A stretch of 64,000 nucleotides of DNA from Coffea arabica. Lineage: Eukaryota; Streptophyta; Magnoliopsida; Gentianales; Rubiaceae. Shown here one piece after another: positions 34,201 to 45,902 of this stretch. The notes under the pieces were generated by a model, which did not search any database, had not been told where the DNA came from, and worked only from the letters and a program-made list of their open reading frames with translations. The position numbers and the translations under genes were made by a program. The stretch lies in contig NC_092317.1 of NCBI RefSeq assembly GCF_036785885.1, positions 4,714,501 through 4,778,500 of the forward strand. Reading direction: 5' to 3'. Every line of letters begins with the position of its first letter. Positions within the stretch are counted from its first letter, which is position 1.

Positions 34201-35502
34201 CGCCACCAGCCGCCACCGCCAACAACTTCTGCTCGAACTCGACGACCCTCTTCGCCGGGCAGCTGGCGCTTTGCTTCTAACTACCTTCGGGAATTACGAG
34301 GAATTAGGGCCGCGACAGTTGGTCGGTTTTTTCTGTTGTTTTTGGCTCGGGGGCTTCCAGTAAACGAATCGCCCGTTCTGATCGAGTTCAACGCTCGCAC
34401 TGCTTAAGTTGTTGGAGCTTGGTAAATTTTTACTTTCTCAAAGCTTATCATTGGTGTTAATTAGTAACCTCTGACAACAGTTTTCAAAAAAAAAAAAAAA
34501 AAAACTAATACTAGAATAACAATTGGGGTGCAGATTGATTGATTTACAAAACTTTTAATTAGCTGTTTCCGTTTTTGTCAATATCACTTAGCACCTTGAA
34601 CTTCTAAGTATTTCAGTATTTCACCTACCTCCTCCAATTTAACCTTTTCTTTTTGGTAACATATTCAGCTACTAGGAGAAAAAGTGAGGTTAACAAAACC
34701 AATTAAATGGGGAGAAAATATTTTCATTTCAATATTTCCTTTTTTGTTCATACACTTTTCTCCTTTGATACTTTAACTTGCTAATTCATCTCTAAAATTC
34801 ATATATTGGGATGGATAATAGTTTTACAAACTTAGGAACTATTGTGTAAGAGTTTTATTCAAATGCAACAAAATTTAGTAGTAACAACTATCATATGCAT
34901 CACTCTTTCCATTAGAAATGCTACTCATACTGCTAGACCTACGTATAATTGAAGTTAGAAGTGAAAGAATTTGAAACACTAATGAATAGATTTTGAAAAT
35001 TCAAAATTAATCATCAAAGAAACAAGCATGTCCAGCTTAAACTTTAAGAACGGAGTCATATAATTCACCAACATTCGAGAATGAAATAATGACTTTAATT
35101 ACAAGTTACATTAGAAATCTAAATATATAAAAGAGAGAGTTGGAGAATGAACAGTTGGTCAAGCGGTTATGCTGTGATTTTTGTGACTTTGAGGGGCGCT
35201 TTGGTCTTTTGGATCTTTTATATGCATCTTTTACTACTGCTACATGTTGCACCAATGAAAATGGCAGTAAGATATCCGGCAAATTACTCAAGTGCTGAGC
35301 TCAACATTTTTTGTCAGTATATCCAACTAGATTTTTACTGCAACGGTATCCAAAATTCTTTGTGCAAATAAGCGACGAGTCAGATACACAAATTGCCACC
35401 ATTATAAACCCCATCTATATAAATTCTATCAACAACTAAATCACTAAATATTATTCACTTATTTTTGCCTACCATACAACATCACCAATCAAAAACTTTT
35501 TG
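34201..35502. other. Divergent intergenic region, VPS26C and B3 gene
   Basis: 34201-34430 is GC-richer and includes the VPS26C 5' leader and core promoter. A run of about 19 A lies at 34485-34503. The rest, to 35400, is AT-rich without motifs. The B3-gene TATA box lies at 35416-35424. Confidence 0.5.
35416..35424 (+). promoter_or_regulatory. TATA box of the B3-domain gene
   Basis: TATATAAAT starts 87 bases before the ATG at 35503, a normal distance for a plant promoter with a short leader. It matches the plant TATA consensus closely. The leader after it is CA-rich and contains no upstream ATG, which supports 35503 as the start. Confidence 0.65.
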
Positions 35503-37951
35503 ATGTACTTTAGTAGAGAAGAAACAGAGCATATGGTAAGATCAATATTTTCAACAAAATATATTGCAAATCAAAATCCACTTTAATTTTTTCTTACTTT
35601 TGCTACTAATTTTCAGGCCATACCAGCCAAATTTTTGCCGCATATAGGATGCCATATGCGAAGAACAGCAATACTAAAAAATGGAAACAAATTTTGGTTT
35701 ATTAGATTACATGAAAGTCCCGCAAATTCTAGCTGGAAAGAATTTCTATGCGATCACCAAATACAAGAAAATTTCATGATCCAATTTTTTCACGTAGGTG
35801 TAATGGCCTTTCGAGTGCAGATATTTGCTCCAAATCGTTGCTCAACTTTCTATGAATGGAACATTTTACCAGCCCAAGACTATGGCCAAACGAATACGGT
35901 ATGGAACAAAATTATTACTCTCTAATTAAACACAATTTATCAACCTAATTGTTATCCAAAAAAGGGTTAATCGCACTTTATCCCCTTTAAGTATGGGTCA
36001 TTTCTCACTTTACCTCCCAACGTTTGTTTTTCTTCAGTTTATCCCAAATACTAACAGTCAACTCTAACGGAGATTAACAGAATAATGAAAAGACAGTAAT
36101 ACCCTTAAGAAAATAATGAACAACCCAAAATACCCATATATCAAAGGTTTATGAAACGGATAAAAACAAATTTTCAAAATTGCCCTGGAACAATGGAGGA
36201 GGAAATTTCCCTCCATCGGGCACATGGGACAAGAAAAGGGAAACCAGAAGACAAAAGGTTTCCTTCCTTTTTGTCATTGTCGGTCAAGTCTCTCTCCCCT
36301 CTATCAGCCTCTTTCTTCTTCTGTATTCCTAGCAAAACCTCCAAAACCTCCATTAAAGAACATGAAACGACACCAGAAATAGAAACGGCACCTGCTTGGC
36401 GGGTCGGACCCAGGTGCAATTGACCCATCGGTGGTGAAATCTCAATTGGGAAGGAGGAAAGTGAAGTTCGTTGGGTGGATTGTGAAAGGTGACGACGAAC
36501 CTCAGAAGAAAGGGGGATTGGGCCTGCTTGTGGTGGTAGTGGCGGTCGGCGTCGTGGTGCTGAAGAAGAAGAGCGGTGACGACACCAGTCCACCAGCCGT
36601 CCCTATAGTAGGCAGGCGACGACGTCGCCTAGGTCGAAATAGGGTTCAGAAGAAAGAGGGTCAGGAGGAGGCACAGGGTTGAGGAATTCGGCATTGATGT
36701 ACTCGCGGAGAGGGACATTGGAGCCCTCCTCGGCGACGAGGGTGTGGTACTGGACGTAGGCCTTACTATTGGAGTGGAATTTGAATTTGCGCTTCTTAGC
36801 AGAAGAAGCAGAGGAGGAAAAAGAAGAAGCATATAATTTTTTGAATTTTATGTTGGTGAGAAAGCTTCTTGCACGTTTACTGGCTGATGCTTAGGTTAGT
36901 TTGAAACATCTGTGATTTCCTAATGGATAATTTCCTCCTCTGTAACTTTTTTGCTCATATTCTGCTTTGCTCTGTTGGATTAGTACTCGTGGGTCTGTTA
37001 GAATAATCCAAACTGTTTCTGAAGGCTTTGAACTGTCATGTTAGCCTGAGGATTAGTTAAAGTTCACAGTATGTCAGATAGCTAATTCACTCTACTGTTC
37101 TTTGAAATCAAACTTTTTATGTTTATTCAAAAAGTGATAGTCTGAATCTTTGGAAGAAAAAAATCTCTTTTAAAGAGGAAAAAGTGCTAAGCAACTTTTT
37201 AAGTGTTCAACTGATGAAATTGAAAAAGTGAGGGTAACTAGGTGCTGGAGGAAGGAAATACTTAAGAGACTATGAAAGTGACAATTCAACAGAAATATTA
37301 TCAATTAGAAAACCATGCACCACCTTGAACTGCTCATGAAAAATGCACACATCCAACCCAAAATCAATTTGCAATAACTACGGAGCCCTATTAACTACCC
37401 ATTGGCAATTTTGGCATCTTGAAGTTTTTAACGGGCAATTGCTGACGGAGGGAGTAAACTGAGAAAAAACAAACATTGTGGGGTAAAGTGAGAAATGACC
37501 TATACTTAAAAGGGATAAAGTGCGATTAACCCTCCAAAAAAACTGTAGGAACATTCTGCCCAATAGAAGGACTACTAACAAAGTTTCAATTCTATGTGAC
37601 AATACAACGATATGATATAGACTACTTGGTAATTTTCATATTACACAAAATATTTAGCATATCAGTGTATCAATATTCTTACAAAAATTTCACATCTTTT
37701 TATAACAGGAATTACATCCAGATGATGCCTTCCATATTCTACCAAATAAAGATAGCATAATTGTGCTCTATTGTCAACAAAAGACTTGGGACATAAAAGT
37801 TGAGGAAAATTATTTAACAAATGGATGGAAAAAGTTGACAAAATTTCATTTAATTAAAGTAGATTATACTATCGTATTTACTCACTTAGGATTGAACAAA
37901 TATGCACTTCAGATATTTGACGATGAACTTTTTCAAGTGTATCCAATATAA
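35503..37951 (+). CDS. Small B3-domain (REM-like) DNA-binding protein
   Basis: Three exons, 35503-35535, 35617-35898 and 37709-37951, join in frame to 185 residues. Residues about 11-85 read as a B3 domain: AIPAKFLPHIG, then ILKNGNKFWFIRL, SSWKEFLCDHQIQENFMI and FRVQIFAPN, the usual beta-barrel pattern of plant B3 factors of the REM group. The third exon looks like the second half of another B3 domain: SIIVLYCQQKTWDIKVEENY, then GWKKLTKFHLIKVDY and YALQIFDDE. It lacks the first strands, so the second domain is incomplete. There is no acidic linker or nuclear-localisation signal. Intron 2 is 1810 nt, of which 1569 nt is an inserted Mutator-like element. This could be a short REM protein or a gene in decay; the frame and splice sites are intact. 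Confidence 0.7.
35964..37532. mobile_element. Mutator-like element (1569 bp) with captured coding-like sequence
   Basis: The ends are inverted repeats of about 80 bp: GGGTTAATCGCACTTTATCC at 35964 and its complement ending at 37532, continuing through TCATTTCTCACTTTACC. The 9-bp TCCAAAAAA is duplicated exactly at 35955-35963 and 37533-37541, as expected for Mutator superfamily insertions. The middle (about 36180-36840) is much richer in G and C than the surroundings and carries a long open frame on the minus strand (about 36832 down to 36610). That frame reads AKKRKFKFHSNSKAYVQYHT and then VAEEGSNVPLREYINAEF, which resembles an exon of a real gene that I cannot name. No transposase is visible, so the element is non-autonomous, of Pack-MULE type. 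Confidence 0.85.
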
Positions 37952-38308
37952 TCTAAATACAATTAAAATGTTCACAAACTCAACGCAGTTATTTAACATT
38001 GTTACTCTAATAAACATAGTCCAATGAAATCCACTGAATAACATTGTTCACAAACTCAACGCAATTATTTAACATTGCTACTCTAATGAAATCAATTCCG
38101 GATGCACTTTTGTTCCACTATCATGTAACTATCAACCCAACTATGCATGTAATATCTTATGGACTGACTTCCATCCATGTAACTGCACTTCCTTCACTTT
38201 GTAACCATCTTTTTGTTCTACTTTCATGTAACTATCAGTCCAACTATGCATGTAACTATCTTGTGGAGTGACTTCCATAAATGTAACAACACTTCCTTCG
38301 CTTTGTAA
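37952..38308 (+). repeat. Two sets of tandem duplications downstream of the B3 gene
   Basis: Unit A starts GTTCACAAACTCAACGCA and occurs at about 37970 and 38046 (77-nt period). Unit B contains CATGTAACTATCA, CCAACTATGCATGTAA and GACTTCCAT...CTTTGTAA, and occurs at about 38121-38203 and 38226-38308 (about 105-nt period, about 90% alike). The sequence is non-coding. Confidence 0.8.
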
Positions 38309-39284
38309 GGGTTAATCACATTTTATCCCTTTAAAAAATATCTCATTTCTCAGTTTACCCCCTAACCTTCAATTTTGCTCACTTAACCCCCTTTAGGACA
38401 AAATTGCCCTTGCATTATTTTGACTTTTCATTTACCTTGTTTTCCTTTCTTTTATTTCTTTTTCTCTTTCTTCTTTATTTAATTCTTCCTCTTTTCCACA
38501 AAAATCTTCACCTTAATGATTGAAATTAAAAAAGAGAAATTGCAGCGATCTATCTTCTCCTTAAATGATTAAAAAAAATTCAAATCACTTTTCTAAAATA
38601 CAATTTTTTTAGCCTTTCAATTCTTTTAATTTTGGGTTTTTCTCTTTCCTTTCTAGTTTCTCATTTTATTTTCAAGAAAATATTATAAGATGAAATGGTT
38701 TCCCTTTCTTTTATTTCTTTTTCTCTTTCTTCTCTCTTTCATCTTTCCCAATAGAAATTCCATTTCAACGAAATTTTTTTTTTTAGTTTGTAATTGCATA
38801 TTTTTGGGTGAAGGTTTAAAAGGCATCAAAAACTAATTTTAATTTTTTGTATGATGCCACGTGTCACAAATTTCAATTGATGATTATTAATCAGGTCACA
38901 ATTTCATCTTAAGATATTTTCTTGGGAATAAAATGAGAAACTAGAAAGGAAAGAGAAAAATCCAAAATTAAAAGAATTGAAAGGCTAAAAAAATTGTATT
39001 TTAGGAAAGTGATTTGAATATTTTTTAATCATTTAAGGAGAAGATAGATCTCTGCAATTCTTCTTTTCTAATTTCAATAATTAAGGTGAAGATTTTTGTG
39101 GGAAAGAAGAAGAATTAAATAAAGAAGAAAGAGAAAAAGAAATAAAAGAAAAAAAAGGTAAATGAAAAGTCAAAATAATGCAAGGGCAATTTTGTCCTAA
39201 AGGGGGTTAAATGAACAAAATTAAAGGTTAGGGGGCAAACTGAGAAATGGGATATTCTTTAATGGGATAAAATGTGATTAACCC
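38309..39284. mobile_element. Mutator-like foldback element (976 bp) with very long inverted repeats
   Basis: It starts GGGTTAATCACATTTTATCC at 38309 and ends with the complement at 39284. Pairing continues inward for roughly 370 bases on each side, through ACAAAATTGCCCTTGCATTA and CTTTTATTTCTTTTTCTC, leaving only a short central part. The 9-bp GCTTTGTAA is repeated exactly at 38300-38308 and 39285-39293. Its outer ends resemble those of the element in the B3 intron, so both belong to one family. It has no coding capacity. Confidence 0.88.
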
Positions 39285-39293
39285 GCTTTGTAA

Positions 39294-40931
39294 TTTCAAC
39301 TATACTTTTTCCCACATTTGTAATCGCTTAACCTACACCACATAATTTATATTAATCATATAATTCTCTACACTACAACAAATACACAATAACTAAAAAT
39401 TGTGCAATTTAACACGGGAAATATTAGCTCTCCTGCGCCATCCCACTAGTTTTCTTTAAACGGAAAGCAAATAATAAAATAAGCCTACTTTTGCTATGGG
39501 GAATGTATACTTCTTCGAGTAACGTGAATATGATGAAATAACTAAAATGAATAGCATGAACAAATGTGTTTGGTAGAAACGTCAAAAAATCTAACGACTA
39601 TGGACTATTTAGTAGCCACGCAACCAAGGATGTTAAGAAGTTGAACACCTTCAACATTTTTCAGCGCCCCATATGAGGGTTGCTTTGAAGGCAGATTGAT
39701 TGCTAGTGGCGATGATATGTCTAAGTATGCTGCATCTCAAGGATTCAATCGCATTCATATAGATTCCCCAAATCTAGTAAAAATTACTACCTTCAAAATA
39801 AAAAGTTATTTTACAGGTTTATATATACAATCAACTCGATAAATGCTTACGATAGATTGTTACTAAAGAATTACTTTTAAATTTACTAGATATTTGGCGA
39901 TTGTATATTCAAGTCCAAAATTGTGATAATTGTGATAATTATAAATCTATCAACCATTTACGTAAACAATTTATGAGTTTTTTAAAATTTAACTTGATCA
40001 TATGAAAGTTCTATTTAACAGATTAATTTAGAATACTATTAATGGTTTATCCATGTTTGTAACTCTCAAAGTTTTCGCATATGTAATCTTTGATATTTTT
40101 CTCCATGCTAATTCTATTAATGGTTTCTATAGAAGTAAAAAAGGTTAACTATTAGGCCATTTTGCCGTACAAATAGTTGTTTTACATTCCTATTAATTTC
40201 TCTCCTGCCCTTCTTGTGATTTCTAATGCCTAACATACTTCCCCTTGAAATATTGAAGAGTTCAAACATGAGTTGATAATTTTGATGAACACAATCTCAA
40301 CACTGAAACATTTAGTACTATATATATATATAAATTTGGCGTATTGGCTCTAGTTATTATTAAAGTCGACCTTAAACAATCATTTATGCATATTAACGTA
40401 GTCGTGAATAGATTACAAGGGATTTTTTGTTTTTCAAACTTATCAACTCAAACACGAGTAGAGTTTAAAACTTAACTCATACAAAATCTTTAATAACTCA
40501 AACACGAGTAGAGTTTAAAACTTAACTCATACAAAATCTTTAATTGAACTTAATTTGATTAGTGGACAAATCAATTTTGAAGTGTTATTGAATTGAAAGA
40601 GCAAAATTCTAGTATTGCAAAGAAAATAGTAGTATGAGAAAAAAAAAACATACATAAAAAAGATATTGAAAAAGCTTTGATCCTTGACCATGTGGCCATG
40701 AGATTTAATAAAAAGTTAAATACCCAAGCGACAAAGTAATGCGTAGTAATGCGGAAAAGAAAAAGTTTTCTCTTGGATTACTTGGCAGTCTCTGACTGGT
40801 AGAGTCCAGCAACCTTGACGTGGCATAGCAAACATATAATTACAAAATCCCAAATTTCTCCTCTTCCCTCTGCCAAAACAAAATTCGACGGAGAAAGAAC
40901 GAAACTCGATAGTAATTCCAGTGATCAGACC
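39294..40931. other. Upstream region of HRD3A
   Basis: AT-rich, with no gene recognised. It holds a perfect 50-bp tandem duplication at 40445-40544 and a short TA run at about 40321-40331. The HRD3A leader probably lies in 40780-40931. Confidence 0.5.
40445..40544 (+). repeat. Perfect 50-bp tandem duplication
   Basis: Starting AACTCAAACACGAGTAGAGT, the 50-base unit 40445-40494 is repeated without a mismatch at 40495-40544. It lies 388 bases before the HRD3A start codon, possibly within its promoter. Confidence 0.95.
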
Positions 40932-43900
40932 ATGAGAAACCGAAATCAGAAAAGAAAATTCATCCGATTGAGCTACGTTCTCCTGCTTCTGGGGCTCTTT
41001 CCAACCTCTACAATCGCCCGTCCATTTGTCCTTGTCCTTTCCCAAGACGACCTCAACATCAAAGACCCGGTTACCGACGGAGTCTCTGATTCCGACCCAA
41101 CCGACTCCGACTTCGACGACTTCATCGATTCCGATGCCAAACCCGATTACGAGCTCGACCCGGGCTCATGGAGCCCCATATTTGAGCCCAGCACCAACAA
41201 TTCTCCGTACTTTAATTCCTCCTCCTCCTCCCCAGATGAAGATGTAGAAAATAATAATGGCGAAAATTTTGATTTAATTTATTATTTAGGGGTGAAGAAG
41301 ATGGTGACGGCGGCGAGAAGAGGCGATGAGAGGGGTATGGCGGAGGCAGCGATGGAGATCGAGACGGCTGCGGCGGCGGGCCACTCGCACTCGCAGTCGG
41401 TGATGGGGTTTTTGTATGGAATGGGGATTATGAGAGAGAGGAGTAAAGCTAAGGCCTTTTTACATCATTATTTTGCTGCTGAGGGTGGGAATATGCAGTC
41501 CAAGATGGCTCTTGCTTATACTTATTACCGCCAAGATGTAAGCTTTTTAGCTCGATTTATATAAATTTGTCATCTTTTTGGGGTATTTATGATTTATACT
41601 TGAAGTAGCTTAGTGGCAACTAAAGATAAATAATTAAATAAAGACTTGCTTGAAATTTGATGTTTTGAAGTTATTTTCAAGTAGGGATAGTGGAAATTTT
41701 GCTGTTTATAGAACTGAATATCGGGGAACATTTGATGATGTAGTAGTAACTCAAATAATCAGAATATAGGAGTTTTTATAATGCCCTGTTCAATGCTTTC
41801 TTCTCTCAGTCCTATCTTTTACTAAATGCAGCACTAGGTTTAACAAGTTACTGTCAGTGAACGGAGTTGAGCTGTTGTATTTAATCTCGGTTAATGTAAG
41901 CTTTTGTTAAATGCTTCTGCCTGGCCAATCCCTGAAAATGTGATCATCATGTCTTTGATTACAGATGCATGAGAAAGCAGTTCAACTCTATGCTGAACTG
42001 GCGGAAATTGCTGTAAATAGTTTCCTGATTTCAAAGGATTCACCTGTCATCGAACTGGTTAGGATTCATAGTGGAGCTGAGGAAAATAAGGAGGCACTGA
42101 GAAAGTCTCGAGGAGAGGAGGATGAGGACTTCCAGATTTTGGAGTACCAGGCACAGAAAGGAAATGCTGGTGCTATGTACAAAATTGGAATATTTTATTA
42201 CTTTGGATTGAGGGGAGTCAGACGTGATCATGCAAAGGCATTAGCATGGTTCTTGAAGGCTGTGGAGAAGGGTGAGCCGAGATCAATGGAACTACTTGGG
42301 GAGATATATGCAAGAGGTGCTGGAGTTGAAAGGAACTACACTAAAGCACTGGAATGGTTAACACTTGCTTCCAAGCAACAGCTTTATTCAGCATACAATG
42401 GAATGGGCTATTTATATGTTAAGGGGTATGGAGTGGAGAAGAAGAACTATACAAAGGTAAAAGTTGATGCTATTTCCTCTCCTTCCCCCACCCCCTTTTC
42501 TGCTCCTTGTTCTGACAGACAAGTTAGATTGGTCTTTATATAACCTAGCTACCTATTTTAGCTCTTTAGGAGTTAAAATTTTAGTTTGAGTACATAGGTA
42601 TAAGAGCCAAGCATGAGAACATGCTTTTGCTCTGTGAGGATGGCATCAAGAGTATGGCTGGGAACTTTACATTGTTTTCTCATGTCTTAGGTTTCAAGCT
42701 GATGATGGCATACTGTTTTTGGCAAGTTCTCAGAGTTTTTGAACTTTTATTGTAATTGATGATCATCTCTAAGTCACATCATCTAAAACTCGTGTATGGG
42801 TCCTGTAGGTTCATCTTTGCTGCCTAACATGAGCTGAAAACTTCTTTCTTTGTCACAGGCTAAAGAATACTTTGAGAAGGCTGCTGAGAATGAGGAAGCT
42901 GGTGGGTTTTACAACCTTGGCGTCGTGTACCTAAAGGGCATTGGTGTGAAGAGGGATTTGCGGCAAGCATGTAACTACTTTATACCGGCTGCCAATGCAG
43001 GTCAACCAAAGGCATTTTACCAATTGGCAAAGATGTTCCAAACTGGTGTTGGCCTTAAGAAAAATCTCCCCATGGTAAATCATCCATTGTCCTATACATT
43101 TCTTAATGTCCTTTAAAAAATATACTATATATTAGCTGTTTATGAATGAAATCCTTGTTCATTTGCCAAAGTGATATAGTGGCCTGCATTGTATATAACT
43201 GTGCTTTTGGTTCATTTTTCTGTAGATGATATTTCAAGTTCGTTACTAGTAAACTGGTGTTTGTGCTTGTTCATAAGTGAATTTTTTGACAGTGCTATTC
43301 TATTTAGCCTACTCCTAGTATCCTTTCACTCTGCCATTGCGTCAACTATCATCTATAAACTTAGATCATGTAGAAATTCCACCTATTGTTGCTTAATTGG
43401 TATGAGATAATTTTGATCATCTGTGGATTATTGGGCTACATAGAGCGAAGTTATAACTGGTAATATGCTTTATTTTTCTTACTGTATTGCCTTTTAACTC
43501 TGAATAGACTATTTAGTATCTAAAAGATTAAAAATCTCATCTGGTTATATTTTGGTCCGCCTGTTTCTAGGCAACAGCTCTATACAAGTTAGTTGCAGAA
43601 CGTGGACCTTGGAGTTCCATGTCCAGATGGGCACTAGAATCGTATCTAAAAGGTGATGTAGGCAAGGCATTCCTCTTATATTCAAGGATGGCAGAGTTAG
43701 GGTATGAGGTAGCACAAAGTAATGCTGCTTGGATTCTTGACAAATATGGTGAAAATAGCCTGTGTCTGGGAGAATCTGGAATCTGCAGAGAATCAGAGAG
43801 GCATCTAAGATCTCATGCTTTGTGGTGGCAAGCTTCTGAGCAGGGCAATGAGCATGCTGCTTTGCTGATAGGGGATGCATATTATTATGGCCGGGTAGGT

Positions 43901-44710
43901 TTATTACATCCAGCTGGCAGGATGGCTAGTTTTGGTCCTAGATTCTGTCCTCCCAAAGTCCAATATATATTCTGATTTTTATTCTCTAGACTAGGTTTAT
44001 GGCTTCGTGTATTATAGTTGAGAGAAATGAGATAGATTTCGGTTTTATTTGGTGGGAGAAAAAGAAGGGGGGGGGGGGTAAGTGGAAAGGAGGAAAGTAG
44101 CTTTTGCACTTGAATAGATTATACAGACCTCAAAAGTTTTCTCGTTTTTCTTTTACAGGGGACAGAGCGAGATTATGATCGTGCAGCGGAGGCTTATATG
44201 CATGCCAAGTCGCAGTCAAATGCTCAAGCTATGTTCAACCTGGGTTATATGCATGAGCATGGCCAAGGACTGCCGTTTGATCTTCACCTTGCCAAGCGAT
44301 ATTATGATCAAGCATTGGAAATTGATCCTGCTGCAAAGTTGCCTGTGACTCTAGCCCTAGCAAGCTTGTGGTTGCGAAAGAACTATGCTAACAGTTTCAT
44401 GGTAATATTATCTTCTCTCTTGATAGTCTCTCAACTCCTAATTCTTGTTTTGTGTTTCTAAGTTTGACTGCTACTTGCCTTTATGTTCCAGGTTGAGTTC
44501 ATTGATTCACTGCCCGAATTGTACCCAAAGGTGGAAGCGTGGGTCGAGGATATGATTATGGAGGAAGGAAATGCAACTATTTTAACTCTTTTTGCATGCC
44601 TCCTAACCGTCCTCTACCTTAGGGAGCGACAGCGCAGACATGCTGTTGTTGCAGGTGGAGGGATGGCTCCTCAGCAACCTTTTGAGCAAGCTGTGCTTGC
44701 GGGTCGTTGA
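40932..44710 (+). CDS. HRD3A: HRD3A / SEL1L homologue, ERAD E3-ligase adaptor
   Basis: Six exons (40932-41537, 41965-42456, 42859-43074, 43571-43894, 44159-44401, 44492-44710), all joined in phase 0, encode 699 residues. The start gives a signal peptide (basic MRNRNQKRK followed by YVLLLLGLF), then an acidic, low-complexity region. A long array of Sel1-like repeats follows, for example [51 protein letters not shown] and [18 protein letters not shown]. Near the C-terminus is one membrane segment ([16 protein letters not shown]) followed by a short basic tail. This is the layout of HRD3/SEL1L, the lumenal client receptor of the HRD1 ubiquitin ligase in ER-associated degradation. The Arabidopsis gene is HRD3A/EBS5 (At1g18260), which as I recall sits beside At1g18270, the relative of the fusion gene in this window. 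Confidence 0.96.
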
Positions 44711-45581
44711 ACATACGGAGGATAAGATTGACACTACATGACGAGGTGAGATACATGTCGGATGTTGTATAGAATTTTCATTTTTCTTAGTTTGACCAAA
44801 GATAACTGAGGGGCATTAGACAAGGTAGGGTAAGAAGGAATACCATTTGCCAGTCATGTCAAGCTTGTAAGTACCAACAGATTTTGCAAGTTGTAGATTT
44901 TTTGAGTGGAAAATCTGTCGTTCAAGTTTATTACGTTACATTTTATGAAATTCATTCATATTCGAGAGGCCAAAGCTTTGTAAGAAAGTCCTGAAACATT
45001 TTATGGTGAAAATTTTAGCTTCATGAAGATTCTTCTTCTGTTGATATACTTTTATATTCTTCCCGATTCCCGTGCAGCATGCGGACTTTTGCAGACATTT
45101 GAGGAACCTGCTAATGTTGGCAAAATTAGACTTGGTTGCCGAAGGAAAATAAACCGTGGTAAAGACAAATATGCGTGGATCAGAAAAACCTGTGCTCAAA
45201 ATGTTTATTACTATTAGTGAAGGAAGATAAATTGTGGTAAAGACAAGCTACGGAGGAGCCAGTAAAGATTTTGAGATTCTGAGCACTGGTTGTTGTGGTT
45301 AAAAACAAATCAAGATTCAAGTAAAATTTTCTCGACACATTTATTGATGACAAAGGAAAATAAACCGTGGTAAAAACAAGATGCTCTCGGACCAGAGATA
45401 TGATAGAAAACCCCGGTTCAAAATATTTTAGGCCGCGTCAATTAAGGCATCAATGAAGTTGTTTCATTTTTTTTTAATAACGAACAGAAATGGTACTTTT
45501 ATATATTAACACTCGATAATATAAGAGTTAATTATAAAAAAGGGCAACTGCATTCATATCTTTCCTTACTATATCCATTAG
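44711..45581. other. HRD3A 3' region with a thrice-repeated 26-nt motif
   Basis: The motif GGAAAATAAACCGTGGTAAA plus GACAA occurs at about 45147-45171 and 45355-45379 (one change), and as GGAAGATAAATTGTGGTAAA plus GACAA at about 45222-45246. The copies are spaced 75 and 133 nt apart in otherwise unremarkable sequence. No gene was recognised. Confidence 0.7.
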
Positions 45582-45902
45582 CTATATTGGGAACGTATTA
45601 TCCCATTCTATGTCATGTATTAGTTTGATTGCATATTGAACTAGTATATGGCTACACATATTTCCTGATCTATACACAAAAGAAAAGTTACACTGTTCAA
45701 ATTCTTCCTTCATCTCCTCAATATTCTCTAGGACTGTTGCAATGCTAATGTCTTGAACATTGCTTGCATTGATTTGGTCCACCACAGATTTACAGTTTGA
45801 TTGGACTTCTATCTTAGTCCATCCTGCATCTTCGACCATCATAAGCGCAGCTCTTACTGTCAGACCTTCTTCCTCGATAGGTTTTACCCCATGAAAACCC
45901 AA
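45582..45902 (-). pseudogene. RNase H-like domain fragment (RVT_3 type)
   Basis: The 106-residue open frame reads LTVRAALMMVEDAGWTKIEV, then CKSVVDQINA, ENIEEMKEEFEQCNFSFVYR and SGNMCSHILVQYAIKL. This is the middle and end of the plant RNase H-like domain found at the end of LINE-type retrotransposons and in related domesticated genes. The first half of the domain, with its first catalytic acid, is missing. The Asp expected in the ES-D motif is Asn (VQSN). I see no reverse transcriptase nearby. It is most likely a decayed retroelement fragment rather than a gene. Confidence 0.65.

Noticed and set aside
34201-34206. In-frame GTG two codons upstream of the VPS26C ATG
   Set aside because: Plant translation rarely starts at GTG, and the ATG at 34200 begins the conserved MSIEIKLSRSNR.
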